Positions 9,608-19,094 of a DNA stretch of 64,000 bases are shown here, one piece after another. The first letter of the stretch is position 1. Each line of letters begins with the position of its first letter. This DNA comes from Desulforamulus ruminis DSM 2154. GTDB taxonomy: Bacteria; Bacillota; Desulfotomaculia; Desulfotomaculales; Desulfotomaculaceae. A program made the position numbers and the translations under genes. Where the stretch lies: NCBI RefSeq assembly GCF_000215085.1, contig NC_015589.1, positions 1,798,001 through 1,862,000 on the forward strand. The letters are read 5' to 3'. Under the pieces are notes generated by a model. It ran no database searches, was not told the DNA's origin, and was given only the letters and a program-made list of their open reading frames with translations.

Positions 9608-9641
9608 GACCTGAGGCTTATTTGCCTCGGGTCTTTTGTTG
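9608..9641 (+). terminator. Terminator after htpX-like gene
   Basis: GACCTGAGGC-ttattt-GCCTCGGGTC is followed by TTTTGTTG. Confidence 0.85.
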
Positions 9642-9801
9642 TAATTTTTAAACAATTCGGCATCCGAAGTACTGTCATTAAAGATACTGCAAAAGAAATA
9701 AAATTGGTTAATTTTAGAGGATAACGGCTTTTATAAGGAGAATATTTCAGGTTATTATAAACCATGCTACTCTTAGAATTTTGTGGAAATGGGGGATCCT
9801 T

Positions 9802-10593
9802 GTGAGTGTTCGTATTGCCATCATTGGAGGAACGGGTGTTTACGACCCCAATATACTAACGGGTATTCGAGACGAAAAGGTAAGTACTCCTTATGGAGAT
9901 GTAGGTTTAAAAATTGGTGATTACCAGGGCAAATCCGTAGCCTTTTTAAACCGTCACGGGGCAGGTCACTCGGTGCCGCCGCACTTGGTAAATTACCGGG
10001 CCAATATTGCCGCCCTGAAGGAGCTGGGGGTCAAAAGCATCTTTGCCACTGCGGCCGTAGGCTCTTTAAATGAAAAAATGGCTCCGGGACACTTTGTTTT
10101 TGCCGATCAGTTTTTAGATTTTACCAAGGTACGGAAACATACTTTCTTTGAGGGGGGCGAGCAGGGGGTTGTGCATACGGATGTGACCGACCCTTACTGC
10201 CCGGAATTGCGCCAGGTGCTGGCCCAGGCTGCCGGGGAATTCGGCCTGCATTACCACAACGGGGGAATCTATGTAACCACCGAAGGGCCCCGTTTTGAGA
10301 CGCCCGCCGAGATTAAAATGTTGAAGCTGCTGGGCGGGGATCTGGTGGGCATGACCAGCGTACCGGAAGTGGTGCTGGCCCGGGAGAAGGAAATGTGTTA
10401 TGTTAATATTTCCATGGTGACCAACTTTGCCGCAGGCATTTCACCAACCAAGTTAACGCACCAGGAGGTCTTGGAGGTCATGGCCGAGAACGCGGAGAAT
10501 CTTCGCAAACTGGCCATGAAAGCCATCGCCCTCATTGATCCGGAAAGAGGCTGCCTCTGCCAGGGCGCCCTGGAAAAGTTAAACAAGGAGTGA
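9802..10593 (+). CDS. mtnP: S-methyl-5'-thioadenosine phosphorylase
   Basis: A 263-residue purine nucleoside phosphorylase-family enzyme. It carries IAIIGGTGVYDP near the N-terminus, NRHGAGH (phosphate contact), TTEGPRFETPAEI and MTSVPEVVLAREKEM. It converts methylthioadenosine plus phosphate to adenine and methylthioribose-1-phosphate. The start is GTG 9802 behind GGGGGAT; the frame is open from TTG 9781 but that position has no SD. It is the first gene of a five-gene cluster for SAM by-products. It overlaps the next gene's SD. Confidence 0.92.
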   Translation: MSVRIAIIGGTGVYDPNILTGIRDEKVSTPYGDVGLKIGDYQGKSVAFLNRHGAGHSVPPHLVNYRANIAALKELGVKSIFATAAVGSLNEKMAPGHFVFADQFLDFTKVRKHTFFEGGEQGVVHTDVTDPYCPELRQVLAQAAGEFGLHYHNGGIYVTTEGPRFETPAEIKMLKLLGGDLVGMTSVPEVVLAREKEMCYVNISMVTNFAAGISPTKLTHQEVLEVMAENAENLRKLAMKAIALIDPERGCLCQGALEKLNKE

Positions 10594-10598
10594 TTTTT

Positions 10599-11651
10599 TT
10601 GGACGCCATTATCTGGGAAGGCAACCGGCTGCGTTTGCTGGATCAGACTAAATTACCCGGAACCATTGAATATATTGAGTGCAACGATTATTATACCGTG
10701 GCGGAAGCCATTAAGCGGCTTTCGGTAAGAGGAGCCCCGGCCATTGGGGCTGCCGCAGCCTATGGCCTGGTGGTGGGAGCCGGACAAATCCAAACGGAAG
10801 ATCCCAAGGTATTTCTGGAGAAGCTGGAGTCCATTGCCGGTGAACTGGGCGCCACCCGGCCCACAGCCGTTAACCTCCGGTGGGCGCTGGACCGTATGAT
10901 GCTGCGGCTCAGCTCCGCCGGAGAAAAGAGTGTGCAGGAACTCCGGGACATCCTGCTGGAAGAGGCCCATGCCATTTACAACGAGGATGTGGAAAGCAAC
11001 CGCAGGATGGGGGAATACGGCCAGCAATTATTTCCGGATGAGGTGCGGGTTTTAACCCACTGCAATGCCGGGGCCCTGGCAACAGCGGGCTACGGTACCG
11101 CCCTGGGCGTGATTCGGGCGGCCCATGAGAGAGGCAAGAAAGTGAGTGTTTATGCCGATGAAACCAGGCCCCTGCTTCAGGGGGCCAGGCTGACTTCCTG
11201 GGAAATGGTGCAGGAAGGGATTCCGGTTACACTGATTACCGATAATATGGCCGGTTATTTAATGTCCCAAAAAATGGTGGATTGTGTCATCGTGGGGGCG
11301 GACCGCATTACGGCCAACGGGGATGTGGCCAATAAAATCGGCACCTATGGGGTGGCGGTGCTGGCAAAGTACCACCAAATTCCCTTTTATGTGGCAGCGC
11401 CCTTATCCACCATTGATATGAATCTTTCTTCCGGCGAGCAAATACCCATAGAAGAGCGGGATGCCCGGGAAGTAACCCACCATGCGGGCCAAGTGGTGGC
11501 CCCCGACGGGGTGAAGGCGTGGAACCCGGCCTTTGATGTAACGCCCAACGGGCTGGTGACAGCCATTATCACCGAAAAGGGAGTGGTACAACCACCCTAT
11601 ACGGAAAACCTGAAAAAGATTTTCCGGGATAAGAAACAGGAGGAGGTTTAG
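10599..11651 (+). CDS. mtnA: Methylthioribose-1-phosphate isomerase
   Basis: A 350-residue eIF2B-alpha-like isomerase. Recognisable segments are [34 protein letters not shown] (catalytic Cys in HCNAG), [14 protein letters not shown] and [19 protein letters not shown] (catalytic Asp). It makes methylthioribulose-1-phosphate. The SD AAGGAG (10585-10590) lies 8 bases before TTG 10599, the best start; the in-frame GTG 10590 overlaps the SD itself. It is translationally linked to mtnP. Confidence 0.92.
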   Translation: MDAIIWEGNRLRLLDQTKLPGTIEYIECNDYYTVAEAIKRLSVRGAPAIGAAAAYGLVVGAGQIQTEDPKVFLEKLESIAGELGATRPTAVNLRWALDRMMLRLSSAGEKSVQELRDILLEEAHAIYNEDVESNRRMGEYGQQLFPDEVRVLTHCNAGALATAGYGTALGVIRAAHERGKKVSVYADETRPLLQGARLTSWEMVQEGIPVTLITDNMAGYLMSQKMVDCVIVGADRITANGDVANKIGTYGVAVLAKYHQIPFYVAAPLSTIDMNLSSGEQIPIEERDAREVTHHAGQVVAPDGVKAWNPAFDVTPNGLVTAIITEKGVVQPPYTENLKKIFRDKKQEEV

Positions 11652-11652
11652 C

Positions 11653-12909
11653 ATGCCGGACTATATTGTAAGGGATATTCAAATGGCGCCTGCGGGACGG
11701 TTAAAAATTGACTGGGTTCGCCAGCATATGCCGGTATTAAACGCCATTCGGGAGGAATTTGAACGGGAGCAGCCTTTTAAGGGCGTCCGGGTGGCGGTTT
11801 GTATTCATTTGGAAGCCAAAACCGCTTATTTGGCCGAGGTTTTAAAAGCCGGCGGGGCCCAGGTGTCCATTTCCGGCTCCAATCCTCTCTCCACTCAGGA
11901 TGATGTAGCCGCCGCCCTGGCGGCAGCGGGTTTGAATGTTTATTCCTGGTATAACGCCAGCGAGGAGGAATATAAAGACCACCTGCTGCATCTGATTGAT
12001 GATCAGCCGGATATTGTCATTGACGACGGCGGAGATGTGGTTCAACTGCTGCATACCGAACGGACCGAGCTGGCCTCCCGGGTGCTGGGCGGTTGCGAGG
12101 AGACCACCACCGGGGTTTTGCGCCTCCGTTCCCTGGAGCGGCAAGGTCAATTAAGATTTCCCATGATTGCTGTAAATGATGCTTATTGCAAGTATCTTTT
12201 TGATAACCGTTACGGAACCGGGGAGTCGGTTTGGTCCGGCATCATGAGGACCACCAACCTGATTACGGCGGGCAAAACCGTGGTGGTAGCAGGATATGGC
12301 TGGTGCGGCAAAGGAATTGCCATGCGGGCCCGGGGCTTGGGAGCCAAGGTGATTGTAACGGAGGTCGACCCGGTTAAGGCCATCGAGGCTTACATGGACG
12401 GCTTTCACCCTATGAACAGTCTGGAAGCCGCCAAAATGGGCGATATATTTATTACGGTCACCGGCTGCAAGGATGTTTTTACCGGAAAGCACTACCCGCA
12501 CATGAAGGACGGCGCCATCCTGTGCAATGCCGGACACTTTGACGTGGAAGTCAATAAAAAGGATTTGGCGGAACTGTCGGTTTCCCGCCGGATTGTGCGC
12601 AAAGATATTGAAGAGTTTGTATTACAAGACGGGCGTAAAATTTACCTGCTGGCCGAGGGCCGGCTGGTGAACCTGGCGGCCGGCGACGGTCACCCGGCGG
12701 AGATTATGGATATGTCCTTTGCACTGCAGGCCCTGAGCGCCAGATATGTGCTGGAAAATTCGGGGCGGCTGGAGAAGAAGGTTTTTGTGGTACCGAAAGA
12801 GATCGACGACCGGGTAGCGGATTTGAAGTTAAAATCCCTGGGTGTGCAGATTGATTCCCTTACGGCTGAGCAGGAAGCTTACATCAACGATTGGAATCAT
12901 ACCACCTAA
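11653..12909 (+). CDS. ahcY: Adenosylhomocysteinase
   Basis: A 418-residue enzyme hydrolysing S-adenosylhomocysteine to adenosine and homocysteine. It shows the N-terminal substrate region ([25 protein letters not shown]), the [10 protein letters not shown]-like loop (here [10 protein letters not shown]), [18 protein letters not shown], and the NAD-binding [17 protein letters not shown]. The C-terminal [13 protein letters not shown] follows. ATG 11653 lies 1 bp after mtnA behind AGGAGG. Its place between mtnA and the aldolase ties SAH disposal to MTA disposal. Confidence 0.93.
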   Translation: MPDYIVRDIQMAPAGRLKIDWVRQHMPVLNAIREEFEREQPFKGVRVAVCIHLEAKTAYLAEVLKAGGAQVSISGSNPLSTQDDVAAALAAAGLNVYSWYNASEEEYKDHLLHLIDDQPDIVIDDGGDVVQLLHTERTELASRVLGGCEETTTGVLRLRSLERQGQLRFPMIAVNDAYCKYLFDNRYGTGESVWSGIMRTTNLITAGKTVVVAGYGWCGKGIAMRARGLGAKVIVTEVDPVKAIEAYMDGFHPMNSLEAAKMGDIFITVTGCKDVFTGKHYPHMKDGAILCNAGHFDVEVNKKDLAELSVSRRIVRKDIEEFVLQDGRKIYLLAEGRLVNLAAGDGHPAEIMDMSFALQALSARYVLENSGRLEKKVFVVPKEIDDRVADLKLKSLGVQIDSLTAEQEAYINDWNHTT

Positions 12910-12924
12910 GCGGGGGAGAAGGCA

Positions 12925-13578
12925 TTGAGCAAAATAGAAAGGGCCAAAGAAAAGTTAGCGGACCTGGGCAGACAAATGTACCAGTCCGGACTGGTGGCGG
13001 GAACCTGGGGGAACCTCTCCCTGCTGGTCCGTGAGGAAAAGGCGGTGGTGATTACCCCCAGCGGCATGGATTACACCGCTGTGCAGCCTTCGGACATGGT
13101 GGTTCTGGAGCTGGACGGCCAGGTCATTGGGGGGCACCGGAGGCCTTCCAGCGAAGCCCGGGTTCACCTGGCCATCTACCGGGCCAGGGCGGACATAGGG
13201 GGTGTGGTTCATACCCATAGTGAAGTGGCCAGCGCTTTTGCGGTGCTGCGCAAACGGATTGATCCGGTGGTGGAGGATGCCGCCATGCTGGTGGCCGGCG
13301 CGGTGGAAGTGGCGGAATACGCCCTGCCCGGAAGCGAGCAACTGGGGCACAATGTGGCGGCGGCCCTGGGGGACCGCTACGCCGTGTTGATGGCCAACCA
13401 CGGGCTGGTAGGGGTTGGCAGAACCCTGGAAGAGGCTTTTACGGTCTGTCAGGTGGTTGAAAAAAACGCCAGAATATTGGCCTGGGCCCAGGCCCTGGGA
13501 CAGCCCTTTGTAATTCCGGAGCAGGATGTGGCTGAATTAAGCCGGGCCTACCGGCAATCCTATGGACAGCCTAAATAA
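12925..13578 (+). CDS. Class II aldolase (fuculose-phosphate aldolase family), probable sugar-1-phosphate aldolase of the MTA/5'-deoxyadenosine shunt
   Basis: A 217-residue zinc aldolase of the class II/adducin family. Visible elements are AGTWGNLS, TPSGMDY, the catalytic Glu (E77 in SSEARVH) and zinc ligands H96 and H98 (VVHTHSE) and H159 (ANHGLVG). The family cleaves ketose-1-phosphates to dihydroxyacetone phosphate and an aldehyde. Next to mtnP and mtnA and without mtnB/C/D, the likely substrate is methylthioribulose-1-phosphate and/or 5-deoxyribulose-1-phosphate. TTG 12925 is preceded by GGGGGAGAAGG. The substrate is inferred from context, since related enzymes act on several sugars. Confidence 0.8.
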   Translation: MSKIERAKEKLADLGRQMYQSGLVAGTWGNLSLLVREEKAVVITPSGMDYTAVQPSDMVVLELDGQVIGGHRRPSSEARVHLAIYRARADIGGVVHTHSEVASAFAVLRKRIDPVVEDAAMLVAGAVEVAEYALPGSEQLGHNVAAALGDRYAVLMANHGLVGVGRTLEEAFTVCQVVEKNARILAWAQALGQPFVIPEQDVAELSRAYRQSYGQPK

Positions 13579-13650
13579 AAAAGATAAAATAGATAGAAAG
13601 ATAAAGTAAAAATATTCGATTGCCGGTGGTAATCGTTGTAGGAGAGATGA

Positions 13651-14955
13651 ATGTTGAGCAAGCTACTGATCCGCGGGGCCACCATCCTAACCATGGAAGG
13701 CCCGGATGCCATCATTGAAACAGGTGAAATACTTATGGAAGACGGGTGGATCACCCATGTGGGATTGCCTGGCTCGGCACCCGGTTACTTTGACATGGAC
13801 GAGGTTATTGAGGCTGACGGAGAGGTAGCCATGCCGGGCTTTGTAAACTGTCATACTCATGCCGCCATGACGCTGCTGCGGGGCTATGCCGACGATATGT
13901 CCCTGATGCCCTGGCTCAGTGAAAAAATCTGGCCCTTTGAAGACAGGCTGACCGGCGAGGATGTTTACTGGGGAACCATGCTGGCCTGCCTGGAAATGAT
14001 TAAATCAGGAACTACTTGTTTCGGGGATATGTATTTCTTTATGGATCATGTGGCCCGGGCGGTAGAGAAGTCCGGGATCAGGGCGGTATTGGCCCGGGGC
14101 ATGGTAGGGGTGGCCCCTACCGGCGCCGCGGCCTTGACCGAGTCCGAGGAGCTGGTCAAAAACTGGAACGGTAAAGCGGACGGACGCATTACCGCCATGC
14201 TGGGTCCCCACGCTCCCTATACCTGTCCTCCGGATTATTTGGGCAAGGTGATGGATTTGGCGGCCAAACTTAAAGTGGGTGTCCATATTCACGTGGCGGA
14301 AACCAGGACCGAATACGACGATATGCTTAAGCAGTACGGCAAAACGCCGGTGCAGCATTTAGACAGCCTGGGGCTGTTTAAACTGCCGGTATTGGCGGCC
14401 CATTGTGTTCATCTGGATCAAGAAGATATGGAAATTCTGGCCCAAAAGGCCATGGGCATTGCCTATAACCCCCAGAGCAACATGAAACTGGCCAGCGGCA
14501 TTGCTCCCATGGCCAAGCTGCTGGACCTGGGGGCTACGGTGGGGATCGGTACCGACGGAACTTCCAGCAATAATAATTTGGACATGCTGGAGGAACTGCG
14601 GGCGGGCTCTTATTTACAAAAGGTGGGAACCATGAATCCCGAAGTACTTCCGGCTTACCGGACGCTGCAGATGGCCACCATTGACGGGGCTCTCTGCATG
14701 GGCTTGGGGGACCGGGTAGGGCTGATTAAGGAAGGCATGCGGGGCGATATTATTTTAGTGGACATCAAGCAGCCCCACATGTGCCCCCAGCATAATTTAG
14801 TGGCCAACCTCGCTTACGCCGCAAACTGCGGGGATGTTCGCACCGTCATCATTGACGGCAAACTGGTGATGCTGGATGGGGCGGTGCTGACCATGGACGA
14901 GGAAAAAGTCATGGCCGAGGCCCAGGAGCGGGCCATGAGACTGGCCGGTAAATAA
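13651..14955 (+). CDS. mtaD: 5-methylthioadenosine/S-adenosylhomocysteine deaminase
   Basis: A 434-residue amidohydrolase. NCHTHAAMTLLRG and HIHVAET supply metal and substrate residues, AHCVHLD the third His, and IGTDGTSSNNNLDM the conserved Asp. The family deaminates MTA, SAH, adenosine or 5'-deoxyadenosine to the inosine forms. The start is ATG 13651 behind GGAGAG. It is last in the cluster, 72 bp after the aldolase, and followed by a strong terminator. Which adenosine is preferred cannot be told from sequence. Confidence 0.88.
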   Translation: MLSKLLIRGATILTMEGPDAIIETGEILMEDGWITHVGLPGSAPGYFDMDEVIEADGEVAMPGFVNCHTHAAMTLLRGYADDMSLMPWLSEKIWPFEDRLTGEDVYWGTMLACLEMIKSGTTCFGDMYFFMDHVARAVEKSGIRAVLARGMVGVAPTGAAALTESEELVKNWNGKADGRITAMLGPHAPYTCPPDYLGKVMDLAAKLKVGVHIHVAETRTEYDDMLKQYGKTPVQHLDSLGLFKLPVLAAHCVHLDQEDMEILAQKAMGIAYNPQSNMKLASGIAPMAKLLDLGATVGIGTDGTSSNNNLDMLEELRAGSYLQKVGTMNPEVLPAYRTLQMATIDGALCMGLGDRVGLIKEGMRGDIILVDIKQPHMCPQHNLVANLAYAANCGDVRTVIIDGKLVMLDGAVLTMDEEKVMAEAQERAMRLAGK

Positions 14956-14960
14956 AGCGC

Positions 14961-15016
14961 AAAAGGTGAGAGATGGGACAAGGGCAACCCTGTCTTCCGA
15001 CTCTCACCTTCTTTAT
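14961..15016 (+). terminator. Terminator of the mtn/ahcY cluster
   Basis: AAGGTGAGAG pairs with CTCTCACCTT, with inner pairing of GGGACAAGGG and CCCTGTCTT, then CTTTAT. Confidence 0.8.
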
Positions 15017-15076
15017 GCTGTGAAGTTATTGGCAATACTAGAGAAATTGAAAACCATGAACCGGGGGTTTAACTAA

Positions 15077-16252
15077 ATGGCAAAGGCAATCCTGCATGAA
15101 GGGAAACAAAAACGGATTTTAGGGGGGCATCCCTGGATTTACCGTACGGAAATTAAGGAGATCCGGGGGGAATTTCAGCCTGGGGACATCGTCGAGGTTT
15201 ACGATATCCGGGAGAGGTTGATTGGCCGCGGATATATCAATCCGGCTTCCCAAATCAGCATACGCATCATGACCCGGAATGCGGAAGAAGAAATCAATGA
15301 GGATTTTTTTCGCAGGAGAATTCAAGCAGCCTGGGACTACCGGCAGCGGGTGGTCCGGGAATCCAACGCCTGCCGGGTGATCTTCGGCGAGGCGGACTTT
15401 CTTCCCGGCCTGATTGTGGACAAATTCGGGGACTATCTGGCGGTACAAACCCTGACCCTGGGAATAGAGAAACATAAGGAAACGATCCTCAAGCTGCTGC
15501 AGGAAATTCTGAAGCCCGGAGGGATGTATGAAAGAAACGATGTTGCCGTCCGGGAACTGGAGGGACTGCCCCTGCAAACCGGCTTTATCGGGGCGTCTTT
15601 TGATCCGAAGGTGGTCATTAAAGAAAACGGACTCCGTTTCGTGGTGGACTTGGCAGGAGGCCAGAAAACAGGCTATTTTCTGGATCAAAGGGAAAACCGC
15701 ATGGCATTACAGGGGCTGGTTCACGGAGGACGGGTGCTGGACTGCTTTTGTCATACGGGTACTTTTTCCATGTATGCGGCCAAGTTCGGAGCCAGAGAAG
15801 TGCTGGGCCTGGATATCGCCGCTCCGGCCCTGGAAGTGGCCCGGGCCAATGCGGAGCTGAACGGCTATGGTAAAAACTGTTCCTTCAAGGAAACCAACAG
15901 TTTTGATGAACTCCGGGCCATGGAAAAGGCCGGAGAGAAGTTTGAGGTGGTGGTGCTGGACCCGCCGGCCTTTACCAAATCCAAAAAGGCTGTTGCCGGC
16001 GCTGTCCGGGGCTACAAGGAAATTAATCTGCGGGGAATGAAGCTGCTTCCCCCAGGAGGGTATCTGGTTACTTGTTCCTGTTCCTATCACATGAAGGAAG
16101 AAATGTTCCTGGAGGTTATTGCGGAAGCCGGAAGGGATGCGGGACGCCAGTTAAGGCTGGTGGAACTGCGCCGGCAGGCCAAGGACCATCCCATGCTGCT
16201 GGCCTCTCCGGAGACCCATTACCTGAAGTGCGTGGTGCTGCAGGTGTGGTGA
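15077..16252 (+). CDS. Class I rRNA cytosine methyltransferase, RlmI-like
   Basis: A 391-residue protein. An N-terminal PUA-like domain (about 1-75, GGHPWIYRTEI) is followed by an EEHAD-type linker and a Rossmann methyltransferase domain. The latter has the SAM motif LDCFCHTGTFSMYAAKFGA, VVLDPPAFTKS and a CSCSYHM motif containing the probable catalytic cysteine. Family members methylate a 23S rRNA cytosine at C5. Its last codons (VW, stop) fall at the exact left boundary of a 224-bp duplication. Confidence 0.85.
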   Translation: MAKAILHEGKQKRILGGHPWIYRTEIKEIRGEFQPGDIVEVYDIRERLIGRGYINPASQISIRIMTRNAEEEINEDFFRRRIQAAWDYRQRVVRESNACRVIFGEADFLPGLIVDKFGDYLAVQTLTLGIEKHKETILKLLQEILKPGGMYERNDVAVRELEGLPLQTGFIGASFDPKVVIKENGLRFVVDLAGGQKTGYFLDQRENRMALQGLVHGGRVLDCFCHTGTFSMYAAKFGAREVLGLDIAAPALEVARANAELNGYGKNCSFKETNSFDELRAMEKAGEKFEVVVLDPPAFTKSKKAVAGAVRGYKEINLRGMKLLPPGGYLVTCSCSYHMKEEMFLEVIAEAGRDAGRQLRLVELRRQAKDHPMLLASPETHYLKCVVLQVW

Positions 16253-16466
16253 TACGCTTTGGGGTATTTCTTATAGGCCGGCTTTCAGTTGTCAGCTATA
16301 GGCTATTGGTTTAAGGATTGAGAACCGACAACCGATAGCCAAAAGCCGATGACCGGACCCCGGATAGATACAGCATGAGCAAATTAGCGGCTTAGTTCGC
16401 CCTGGGCCAGGGAATGGGTGTCCAGGGCTTGGAAGCCGAAACAGCGATAAATATAGCCCAATAAGG
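16243..16466 (+). repeat. Copy 1 of duplicated 224-bp segment
   Basis: The sequence from GGTGTGGTGATACGC (16243) to AATAAGG (16466) recurs at 19095-19316. The first about 139 bp (to 16381) appear identical. The remaining about 85 bp differ at scattered positions and by a 2-base indel. This second part encodes, on the minus strand, the last 27 codons of the AlbA_2 gene (ending in ...THSLAQGELSR), so this copy carries a truncated 3' end of that gene. Confidence 0.9.
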
Positions 16467-16468
16467 TT

Positions 16469-16683
16469 GTCATTCTTTCACCCGTGCTCGCTTGCGTGGT
16501 CAAAGCAGCGTACACACGCAAGCGCTATTAGCATCAGCGGCTCATAATATTCTTAAGCTGGTTAAATGGGCTAAAAGGTTTAAGGGAAAGCCCACCGATC
16601 CGGTTATTGAACCTGGCTGGAGCGAAATGAGACTTTTATTATTTGTTATTTTAACCTCAGTTTTCACTCCAATCCACAATTAA
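16469..16683 (+). pseudogene. C-terminal fragment of an IS1182-like transposase
   Basis: The frame reads SFTRARLRGQSSVHTQALL, continuing ASAAHNILKLVKW and about 30 more residues to a stop at 16681-16683. RG-x-x-K/S-V-x-x-QALL-x-x-AAxN-x-KxLVKW is the characteristic end of IS1182/IS5-type DDE transposases. No N-terminal part precedes it; it abuts duplication copy 1. The matching N-terminal fragment lies at 18944. Confidence 0.75.
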
Positions 16684-16759
16684 GGCTCTTCGGCAACAGA
16701 CTGCAAATCAAGTCTGACCCCTCCTACCTGACACGGTTGAATATACGCCCTCCTTTGCT

Positions 16760-17335
16760 TTAGTTTGGAACTCTGTTTTTTACACCGTTTAAATAACCAA
16801 CATTTAATTTAACAGAAGAATAATTAGTAAAATCCCCAGTTCCAGTTACTTCAAATCTCTGTAACCCTTGTGGTATATTACCGCTTATTACTACAAACCC
16901 CATTTTTTCGCCTTTATCGTTATAAAATGATAAATTTGCCCCAATAATATTTGTGCCTGATAGCAAAATCTCAATATTCCCGGTTACTCTTGTATTATTA
17001 CCATCCTTTACTAGATTGAGGTTTCCTACTCGGACAAGATTTTCTTCTGGGTCTTTAATAGTAAGTAAATCCCCGGAAATATTATTAATATTAATTGTTT
17101 TTGTATTATTATTATAGTCAATAATTGCACCCATGTTTTCCGCAACAAAGCGTATAGGTACATAAACATGGTTGCTATAATTTAAAATAGTATATTCGCT
17201 TTTTAATTCTTTGCTTTGTCCGTTAATTATGAATTTTGCAGGAAATAATGTTGTTTGGACATAATCAGAAGCATAAACAATTGAAGAAGTAGAAATTATT
17301 ACACCACATAAAAGACCTAATATAAATTTTTTCAT
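16760..17335 (-). CDS. Secreted protein with copper amine oxidase N-terminal-like (stalk) domain
   Basis: A 191-residue protein with a signal peptide (MKKFILGLLCGVIISTSSIVYAS, two segments: basic start, hydrophobic core, cleavage near YAS). It is followed by a CuAO_N1-type domain (about 30-90: INGQSKELKSEYTILNY, then NHVYVPIRFVAENMG). In Firmicutes this domain is a cell-envelope module and does not imply oxidase activity. The C-terminal half (about 100-185) is beta-rich, possibly FxLYD-like. The gene is AT-rich against its surroundings and lies in the IS-bracketed island. Confidence 0.75.
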   Translation of the reverse strand: MKKFILGLLCGVIISTSSIVYASDYVQTTLFPAKFIINGQSKELKSEYTILNYSNHVYVPIRFVAENMGAIIDYNNNTKTININNISGDLLTIKDPEENLVRVGNLNLVKDGNNTRVTGNIEILLSGTNIIGANLSFYNDKGEKMGFVVISGNIPQGLQRFEVTGTGDFTNYSSVKLNVGYLNGVKNRVPN

Positions 17336-17437
17336 ATTGACACCCCTTTAATATATTACATCAATATATACCATAATATTAATACTAATTAAGGAAGAAG
17401 ACCTCATGTTTATGAGATCTTTTAATATAACTAAATA

Positions 17438-18514
17438 TTATAAATTAAAATCAATATTTACTTCATCTTCATAATCTTGTATTGAATTGAGAATAGTAAT
17501 TGTGCGTTTTTCGGCAGATGTGTCAGCTTTATACCGTATATCTGTGTATTTAGCCTTCCACAAATCGTAACCATAATTACTATAAATATTAACGTTAGAC
17601 CATTTAGAGTTATGAACATAAGAGCCGCTACTTAGATCACCTGTTCCTTTTAGATAAGCTAAAGCATGTTCTTTAAGAAGTCTTACGCCTGTTCCGTTGG
17701 CATTGAATCCTCTACTAGGTGCATAATAACTCATTGAAGTTATTGTATCAAATGTAACTGCATCAAAGACATGAATTTCAATTGAATTGTTTAAAACTTT
17801 AGTTAGTAAATATACTGTAGGGTGAAGGGTTCTATTAATCGGTGTCGTACCACTAACCCAGTCAGCGTTATCTGAATCCCAGTTAATTCCCCCCATATTT
17901 ATAGCAATATACCAGTTCTTATTATCTTTTGTATAAATTCCGGTATCCGCTCCAGAGGAACTAGTAAATGCACCAAAAATTTGATATGGGGTATCTGTGG
18001 TTCCTGGAGCAATATAACATGTTGGTAATTTGGCGAATCCAGTTACCTTATTGTAACCAACAAGCGATTCTACAATATAATGCGCCCCAGTATGTGTTTC
18101 TATTGCTTTTTCTTCTACAGTAGAGAAGGTTTTTAATGCCCTATCTTTATATTTTTCGGTAATATCGGGAACAGCAATTTTTTGTCCATTTAATTCTACC
18201 ATTCCATTAACAGGAGTTTTTTTAATTCCTTTATCAAATTTTTTGTTTGTTAGTCCGTTTACAATGTTCTTAACTTGTTTATCATTAAGATTGTTGGAAC
18301 GTATTGTACTTGCAACAACATCACTATCAGAACCTAATTGATTTAACAATTCATCACTAATACCTTTGGATTTGATTAGTGCCTTGTCCTCTGTATCATT
18401 TTTGGTTACTAATTTGGAACCATCAACAAGTGCTGAATATGCAAATGTAATGCTACTTAAACTAAAGATAGAAACTACAAGAAATGAAATTAATAATTTT
18501 GATAATCTTTTCAT
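17438..18514 (-). CDS. Secreted protein of unknown function
   Basis: A 358-residue protein with a signal peptide (KLLISFLVVSIFSLSSITFA, cleavage near AYS). A helical, charged region (about 30-130) follows, then a probable beta-sandwich (about 140-340) rich in Tyr, Trp, Ser and Gly. No catalytic motif was recognised. Loose resemblance to YrpD-type secreted proteins was considered but not established. ATG 18514 has an SD-like GGAGGTAATT. It is transcribed towards the other secreted-protein gene and shares its low GC content. The island context suggests horizontal acquisition. Confidence 0.65.
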   Translation of the reverse strand: MKRLSKLLISFLVVSIFSLSSITFAYSALVDGSKLVTKNDTEDKALIKSKGISDELLNQLGSDSDVVASTIRSNNLNDKQVKNIVNGLTNKKFDKGIKKTPVNGMVELNGQKIAVPDITEKYKDRALKTFSTVEEKAIETHTGAHYIVESLVGYNKVTGFAKLPTCYIAPGTTDTPYQIFGAFTSSSGADTGIYTKDNKNWYIAINMGGINWDSDNADWVSGTTPINRTLHPTVYLLTKVLNNSIEIHVFDAVTFDTITSMSYYAPSRGFNANGTGVRLLKEHALAYLKGTGDLSSGSYVHNSKWSNVNIYSNYGYDLWKAKYTDIRYKADTSAEKRTITILNSIQDYEDEVNIDFNL

Positions 18515-18943
18515 TATTAAATTACCTCCTGATCAAATTGCATTAATTAAATTACCTCTTAAATGTTTTTCTATAATTTAAATTTTGATTAAATTAAAAT
18601 AAAAATAACTCCTTTCGTCTGGAATAATTTACAAAATAATTATAATATCGATATTAATAAAATTACAATAGAATAATTTTAAATAATTATGTCGAATATT
18701 ATTAACTTTGAAAGTTGAAAGTTTACAGCAATCGGCCACGGAATCAAAGCACAGTAACATAAGCGGTCGACTCCTAGGTGGGCTGAGCCCAACGAATTAA
18801 TTGGGCAATGTCTAAATTTAGGTGAAAAATAGAGGGGTGGCTTGAAGAAAACAATAGAATATATAGGATTAAAAATAAATGCTTTTTGTGATATAATTTA
18901 ATTGCAAAAACAGCATTTGTTTAAATAGAAAGGTGTTTGAAGT
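18515..18943. other. AT-rich gap, probable left end of an IS element
   Basis: There is no complete gene. The left part probably holds the promoter of the minus-strand secreted-protein gene. TGGGCTGAGCCCA (18779-18791) is a short perfect dyad. GATATAATTT near 18890-18899 looks like the -10 of the transposase fragment that starts at 18944. Confidence 0.4.
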
Positions 18944-19058
18944 ATGAGTTTTGTTGTTGGACAGGATAGAAATCGGTTTGGTCTTTATGTCAGAATATAT
19001 AGATGATTATATAACTATAGATAACTATAGATAACTATATACTAATTATTGATGTATT
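18944..19058 (+). pseudogene. N-terminal fragment of an IS1182-like transposase, frameshifted
   Basis: ATG 18944 follows AAAGGTG and reads MSFVVGQDRNRFGLYV. After a one-base shift the reading continues VFMSEYIDDYITIDNYR. Together these resemble the IS1182-family N-terminus (x-GxDRNQxxFxxEYIDDYIxEDNPVR). A short tandem repeat (ATAACTATAG units, 19007-19037) disrupts the end, and the sequence stops at duplication copy 2. Its C-terminal counterpart lies 2.3 kb to the left at 16469. Confidence 0.6.
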
Positions 19059-19094
19059 TTTAATGACTAGGATATTGAGAAACTTAATTTTCCT

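Noticed and set aside
9642-9801. SAM riboswitch in front of mtnP
   Set aside because: No S-box, SAM-II or SAH aptamer signature could be found in the short leader.
16492-16683. 63-codon frame as an independent gene
   Set aside because: It is the tail of an IS1182-like transposase without its N-terminal part.
17438-18514. Naming the secreted island protein a YrpD homologue
   Set aside because: Only a vague resemblance in length and composition; no motif supports it.
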